Of a DNA stretch of 9,309 nt, positions 5,314 to 9,309 are shown one piece after another. A program made the translations under genes and the position numbers. How positions within the stretch are numbered: position 1 is the first letter of the stretch; the number at the start of each line of letters is the position of its first letter. This DNA comes from an uncultured Desulfarculaceae bacterium (GTDB taxonomy: Bacteria; Desulfobacterota; Desulfarculia; Desulfarculales; Desulfarculaceae), in NCBI GenBank assembly GCA_937908275.1, contig CALERA010000205.1:1-9309 (forward strand), given 5' to 3'. Below the pieces are notes generated by a model. The model worked only from the letters and a program-made list of their open reading frames with translations, was not told the origin of the DNA and did no database searches.

Positions 5314-8300
5314 CTAGACGGCGGCGGAGGCCTGGGAGCGCAGCTCCTGGGCGCGCTGGTCGAAGCGGGCCGCCAGTTGCAGGTCGAAGTCCTTGCCCAG
5401 CCAGCGGCGCTGGGCGGCCAGGGAGGGCCGCACCTCGGACCAGAGGTTGTCCAGGGTGGCGAAATCCTCCACCTGGGCCAGCCGGCCGGCCACCTGGCTC
5501 AGGAACTGGGTGCGCAGCCGCTCCAGGTTCATCTCGAACAGGTCGCGCAGGCTCTGCTGCCGGTCCTGGGACAGGGGCAGCTCCAGGCCCTCCTCCCAGG
5601 CGGCCTGGAAGATGGTCTCCAGGTGCTCCAAATGGCGCTCCTGGGCCAGCTTGGCCCGCACCGCCTCCATCATCGCCTCGCCCAACCGGTTCAGGTTCTC
5701 GTTGAAGGCCACCTCCAGGCGCCGCTGATAATCCAGGGTGCTGTAGGTGGTCAGCTTCAGGCGCTTGAGCTCCTGATGATACAGCCGCTTGAGCTTGACC
5801 GGGGTGGAGGCCCGGCGCACGGCCTCGATCTTGCGGTCGATGCGGGCCAGGTCGGCCATGTCCACGCTGACGCTGTTGGCCAGGGGGTCGGGGTGCAGGG
5901 TGAGGCCCTGGCGGCTGCCCAGGAGCCCCGTGAGCCCCCGGGGGCTGTTGAGCAGGGCCGAGGGCTCCACCTGGCTCAGGGCCTCGTTGACCAGCTCGAA
6001 CTTGGTCTCCATCACCCGGGCCAGGGGGCGGAAGTTCACGGTCAGCACGTTGCCGGCCGCGCCGAACTCCAGCTTGGCCGCCGCGGCCAGGCCCAACAGC
6101 AGCAGGCGCACCTGGTTGTTGTTGTTCAGGCGCTCGGCGGCCTGGGCGAAGCTGGCCAGGCGCACCTCGCGGTTGGAGTCGGACAGGGAGCGCAGCAGGA
6201 AGCTCTGGTACTGGCTGGGCAGGGAGAGCAGGCCGCGATACAGGCGCAGGCCCTCGTAGAGGTCGCGCTCGAAGTGGGTGATGCCCACCGAGCGCAGGCC
6301 CTTGAGGCGGTAGATGAAGGGCACCGGCACGTCGGCCCGCAGGAGAGTCAGGTCCAGGGCGCTGACGTGGGTCAGGCCCCGCAGGCGCAGGAGCCGGTCC
6401 AGGCCGGTGCTGAGCCGGCCCTGCTCCAGCAGGTTGCCGCGTTCGGGCTCGATATTGGGCAGGCGGGTGGATTCCAGCAGTTGGCGCAGGCTGGCGGTGG
6501 GGGCCTCGCCGCGCTGGATCTCCAGGTAGTGCTCGCAGGCCAGGTGCCGCCGGGCGTTGTCCTCCACCAGGCGCTCCTGGGCCCAGCGGGCGTTCTGGCT
6601 GTTGCGGGTGAGGTTGCGCAGCTGGTTCTGGAGCGCGAACAGGCGCTCCAGGAGGTCCTCGGTCAGGACGCCCTCTTCCCGGGCGGCGGTGGTGACGACC
6701 GTGAGCAGGAACAGGGCCTCCACCAGGGGCGGGTCCTGGGCGCTCAGGAGCGGCTCCAGGGAGAGCAGGCCCACCTCGCCGGTGATGGCCTGGCGCGGGC
6801 GGTCATAGTGGCGCAGCAGGAAGGCCAGGTCCTGGTGCAGGCTGCGGGGCAGCTCCAGGCGGTGGGTCAGGGGCGAGGCCAGGTCGGGGTGGCCCAGGGG
6901 CAGGGGTTGGCCCGGGTCGTAGAGCAGCACCGCCAGCATCAGCAGCAGCTCCAGGCGGGGCTGGCTGGTGAGCAGCTGGTTCAGGCTGGCGGTGAGGGTC
7001 TGGAACTGCAGGGGCGAGACCCCCACGATGCCGGTGGCGGCCTGGCCGAATTCCACCCGGGCCTGCTCGTGGCTCAGCTTCATGTCCTGGAAGTGATCCA
7101 GGCGGCGACTGAACAGGGCGGTGAGCTTGGCGGCGGCGGCCAGGCGCTGGACGGTCTGGGGGTGGCCGGTGGGTTGGGGCAGGAGCCGGTCCAGCAGGTG
7201 GGGGCACTGCTCCACCAGGCGACGCAAATGTTCGGCGAAATTGGGCAGATGGAAGAGCTGCTCCAGCAGGTAGTGCTCCAGCTGGCGGGTCAGGCCCCGG
7301 TGCTCCTGGTCCAGGGCCGGGCCGTTGAACTCCGAAGGCGGGTTGCGGCGCTCGCTGGCCTGGGCGCGCAGGAAGCGGCCCACCTCGTGGGCGCGGCGGT
7401 CCATGGCCGCCAGGCGCTCCTCCGGGGCCTGGCCCAGGGACTGGCCCAGGGTCAGGGTCAGCTCGCGCTTGAGCCGGGCCAACTCGTGGGCCACGTCCAC
7501 GAAACGCGGGGTCAGGGCCCCGGTCTCCTGGTCCTGGGTCAGGTAGAGGCCCGAGTCGCGCACATAGGCCTCGCCCCGGCGGGAGAGCTCCTCGCGCAGG
7601 CCGGCCAGCCACTCCGGGGACAGCAGCTCCGGGGCCAGGTCGGTCAGGGCCTTGCGCAGCTTGCCCAGGCGCTCGTCCAGGAGCCTGGGCGACACCTCCA
7701 GCAGGCGGTTCATGTTGATCAGCCGCCGCTCGCTGGTGTGTACGCAGATCCAGAGCAGGGTGAAGCCGGCGGTGGTGCCCAGGCGGTGCAAGAGCCGGCC
7801 GGTGCCGTGCAGTTCGCTGTTCAACAGCGCCCGGAAGAAATAGGGCCGGGCCGAGGAATCCCCGGCGTAGAAACGCCCCACGAAACGTCCGGCCTGCTGC
7901 ATCAGCTCGATGACCATCTGGATGCGGGCCAGCTTGGCCGGATCGTAGTCGGCCAGGGCCTCCTTGGTGCGGGGGCCGGCCCCCAGGAGGTCGCGCCAGC
8001 GCTCCAGGAACTCGAACAGGTCGAAAAGCTTGAGCATCTTGCGCGCCGCCTTGGCCTGCACCCCGCCCAGGCGGCTGATCTGGTCGTCCAGGATGTCGTT
8101 CCAGTCCAGCTCCTGGTCGGTGACCACCCGGATGGAGCTGTCGTAGAGGCTGAACATCTCCTCCACCTGCTCCGGGCTCAGGCCGGCCTCGCTGGCGGCG
8201 GCGGCCTCGGCCACCGAGAGCAGGCGGTAGAGCCGGATCACGGCCACCGCCTCTTCCAGGCTCTGGTAGCGGCTGACGTCGGTCAGGGGGCGCAGGGTGG

Positions 8301-9309
8301 TCTCGGGCAGCTTGCCGAAGGTGACCCGGGTCATGGTGGAGTGGCCCAGGACGATCAGGTAGAGCTGGCTCAGGGGGCCTTCCTCCAGGCCCAGCAGGGA
8401 GAGCTTCTCCAGGTTGTCCAGCACCGGGGTGCGCGGCCCCATCAGGCCGTCGGGGTTCAGGCGCTCGCCCAGGCGCCTGAGCCGGGGGGCCAGGTCCAGC
8501 AGGGCCAGCACGTCCTGGGTCTGGTGGTGGCGGTGGGCGCTCTCGAAGGGCTTGCGCAGGCGGCTCAACTCCAGCCCCGGCACCTGGTCGAAGCTCCCCT
8601 GGCGCACCTGGTCCAGGACCCCCAGCACCTTGAGCACGTAGTCCAGGGAGTCCTTGTAGTCGGCCAGAAGCAGGCGCTCGCAGCCCACCAGGTGGCGGCG
8701 GCCGGCCTGGGACTCCAGCCGGGCCAGGGTCAGGGGCGGGCGGCGGCGGCGGCCGTGGAAGACCACCTGGGTGGGCGGGAACTCGCCGTCGATGGCGTAG
8801 CGCTCCTGCCATTCCCGGCGTTGGATCTCCGGCAGGACCGTGGCCAGACCGTGCTCGTGGAAATAAGGCCCGAACCAGCGTTTCCAGGCCGCCAGCAGGC
8901 GGGGGGACGAACCCCGGGGCAGGGGCAGGTCCTGGTAGGCCAGGTCGTCGAGCTCCCGGGGGTCCACCCGGGGCAGGCTGCGCCCGCCCAACAGGCCCTC
9001 CACCGTCTCGTGATACACCCCCAGGCCGGAGAGGAAGGCGTTGAAGTCAAAGCGGTTGACCTGCATGGTCAGGCCTTCGCCGCTTTTGTAGCGTCGCCGG
9101 GTGCGGTAGACGTGGCTGAAGAGCAGGAAGCGCTTGAACTCGTCCTGGCCCCGGAAGCCCACCGACAGGGTCTCGCGGCTGGAGCCCAGGGGCCGGTCGG
9201 CCAGGGCCAGCAGTTCGCCGTCCTCCTCCAGCAGGTCGTAGAACCGGCTGGACATGAAGTAGCCGTAGGCCTCGCGGCGCTCGCGGTCCCGGGGCGGCTC
9301 CAGGCCCTC
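5314..9309 (-). CDS. Very large uncharacterised protein, 5' end outside the window
   Basis: I do not recognise this protein. The frame is open for 1331 residues from the right edge to the TAG at 5316-5314. The first ATG is at 9255, but the 18 codons before it read as ordinary protein, the passage YGYFMSSRFYDLL flows across it, and no ribosome site lies at a proper distance (the nearest GAGG is 14 bases away). The true start is therefore probably upstream of the window. The composition is that of a soluble, mostly helical protein: rich in Leu, Arg, Glu and Gln, with no signal peptide, no convincing membrane segment and few cysteines. Visible oddities are a basic patch GRRRRPP (about 168-174 from that Met) and a four-asparagine run (about 1044-1047). 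The last 180 residues look amphipathic and possibly coiled-coil. No nucleotide-binding, protease, nuclease or metal motif was found. Frame and codon use are uniform throughout, supporting one real gene, convergent with the dus operon. Confidence 0.85.
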   Translation of the reverse strand, partial: EGLEPPRDRERREAYGYFMSSRFYDLLEEDGELLALADRPLGSSRETLSVGFRGQDEFKRFLLFSHVYRTRRRYKSGEGLTMQVNRFDFNAFLSGLGVYHETVEGLLGGRSLPRVDPRELDDLAYQDLPLPRGSSPRLLAAWKRWFGPYFHEHGLATVLPEIQRREWQERYAIDGEFPPTQVVFHGRRRRPPLTLARLESQAGRRHLVGCERLLLADYKDSLDYVLKVLGVLDQVRQGSFDQVPGLELSRLRKPFESAHRHHQTQDVLALLDLAPRLRRLGERLNPDGLMGPRTPVLDNLEKLSLLGLEEGPLSQLYLIVLGHSTMTRVTFGKLPETTLRPLTDVSRYQSLEEAVAVIRLYRLLSVAEAAAASEAGLSPEQVEEMFSLYDSSIRVVTDQELDWNDILDDQISRLGGVQAKAARKMLKLFDLFEFLERWRDLLGAGPRTKEALADYDPAKLARIQMVIELMQQAGRFVGRFYAGDSSARPYFFRALLNSELHGTGRLLHRLGTTAGFTLLWICVHTSERRLINMNRLLEVSPRLLDERLGKLRKALTDLAPELLSPEWLAGLREELSRRGEAYVRDSGLYLTQDQETGALTPRFVDVAHELARLKRELTLTLGQSLGQAPEERLAAMDRRAHEVGRFLRAQASERRNPPSEFNGPALDQEHRGLTRQLEHYLLEQLFHLPNFAEHLRRLVEQCPHLLDRLLPQPTGHPQTVQRLAAAAKLTALFSRRLDHFQDMKLSHEQARVEFGQAATGIVGVSPLQFQTLTASLNQLLTSQPRLELLLMLAVLLYDPGQPLPLGHPDLASPLTHRLELPRSLHQDLAFLLRHYDRPRQAITGEVGLLSLEPLLSAQDPPLVEALFLLTVVTTAAREEGVLTEDLLERLFALQNQLRNLTRNSQNARWAQERLVEDNARRHLACEHYLEIQRGEAPTASLRQLLESTRLPNIEPERGNLLEQGRLSTGLDRLLRLRGLTHVSALDLTLLRADVPVPFIYRLKGLRSVGITHFERDLYEGLRLYRGLLSLPSQYQSFLLRSLSDSNREVRLASFAQAAERLNNNNQVRLLLLGLAAAAKLEFGAAGNVLTVNFRPLARVMETKFELVNEALSQVEPSALLNSPRGLTGLLGSRQGLTLHPDPLANSVSVDMADLARIDRKIEAVRRASTPVKLKRLYHQELKRLKLTTYSTLDYQRRLEVAFNENLNRLGEAMMEAVRAKLAQERHLEHLETIFQAAWEEGLELPLSQDRQQSLRDLFEMNLERLRTQFLSQVAGRLAQVEDFATLDNLWSEVRPSLAAQRRWLGKDFDLQLAARFDQRAQELRSQASAAV

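Noticed and set aside
6803..8812. A 669-codon open frame on the minus strand within the giant gene
   Set aside because: It is a different frame of the same strand, very rich in Gly, Pro, Ala and Arg, as expected from reading GC-rich codons out of frame. The overlapping 1331-residue frame has normal protein composition and is longer.
9253..9255. ATG as the true start of the giant minus-strand gene
   Set aside because: The frame stays open upstream to the edge with protein-like sequence, and no ribosome site is at a usable distance. It remains possible but is less likely than an upstream start.

Overview
This is a GC-rich, densely coding window with third codon positions dominated by G and C. 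It reads as chromosomal core sequence. The gene set suggests a strictly anaerobic bacterium: an oxygen-sensitive (R)-2-hydroxyacyl-CoA dehydratase activase, a radical SAM enzyme, and the non-mevalonate (MEP) isoprenoid enzyme IspH. A high-GC Desulfobacterota (former Deltaproteobacteria) lineage such as the Desulfarculales fits best, but this rests on gene content and general resemblance, not a database comparison.

Layout. (1) Positions 1-752, minus strand: 5' part of a BadF/HgdC-type activase whose 3' part lies outside the window. (2) 868-1809, minus: a COG0731-type radical SAM protein with a TTG start. (3) About 1810-1940: an AT-richer divergent control region with back-to-back candidate promoters. 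(4) 1941-5273, plus: a tight three-gene operon. It holds a DusB-like tRNA-dihydrouridine synthase, a 582-residue fusion of IspH with a nine-helix UbiA-type prenyltransferase (ATGA overlap with dus), and a nitroreductase-family flavoprotein 13 bases further on. (5) 5285-5310: a very stable hairpin between convergent genes. (6) 5314-9309, minus: one very long uncharacterised reading frame (at least 1331 residues), open at the window's right edge. No non-coding stretch exceeds about 135 bases.

How the genes may work together. The operon links production of IPP/DMAPP (IspH domain) with a membrane enzyme that would transfer a prenyl chain to an acceptor (UbiA domain), covalently and in the right order for a pathway. 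The flavin reductase-like gene directly downstream could act on the prenylated product or on an unrelated substrate; the sequence does not say. The dus gene at the operon head is probably a co-transcribed housekeeping gene. The two left-hand minus-strand genes are both iron-sulphur proteins but need not share a pathway.

Most notable items: the IspH-UbiA fusion and its altered first aspartate motif, the giant unrecognised protein on the right, a promoter that would make the dus mRNA leaderless, and a TTGACA-containing motif repeated in inverted orientation on both sides of the radical SAM gene. No RNA genes, CRISPR arrays, insertion sequences or phage genes were seen.
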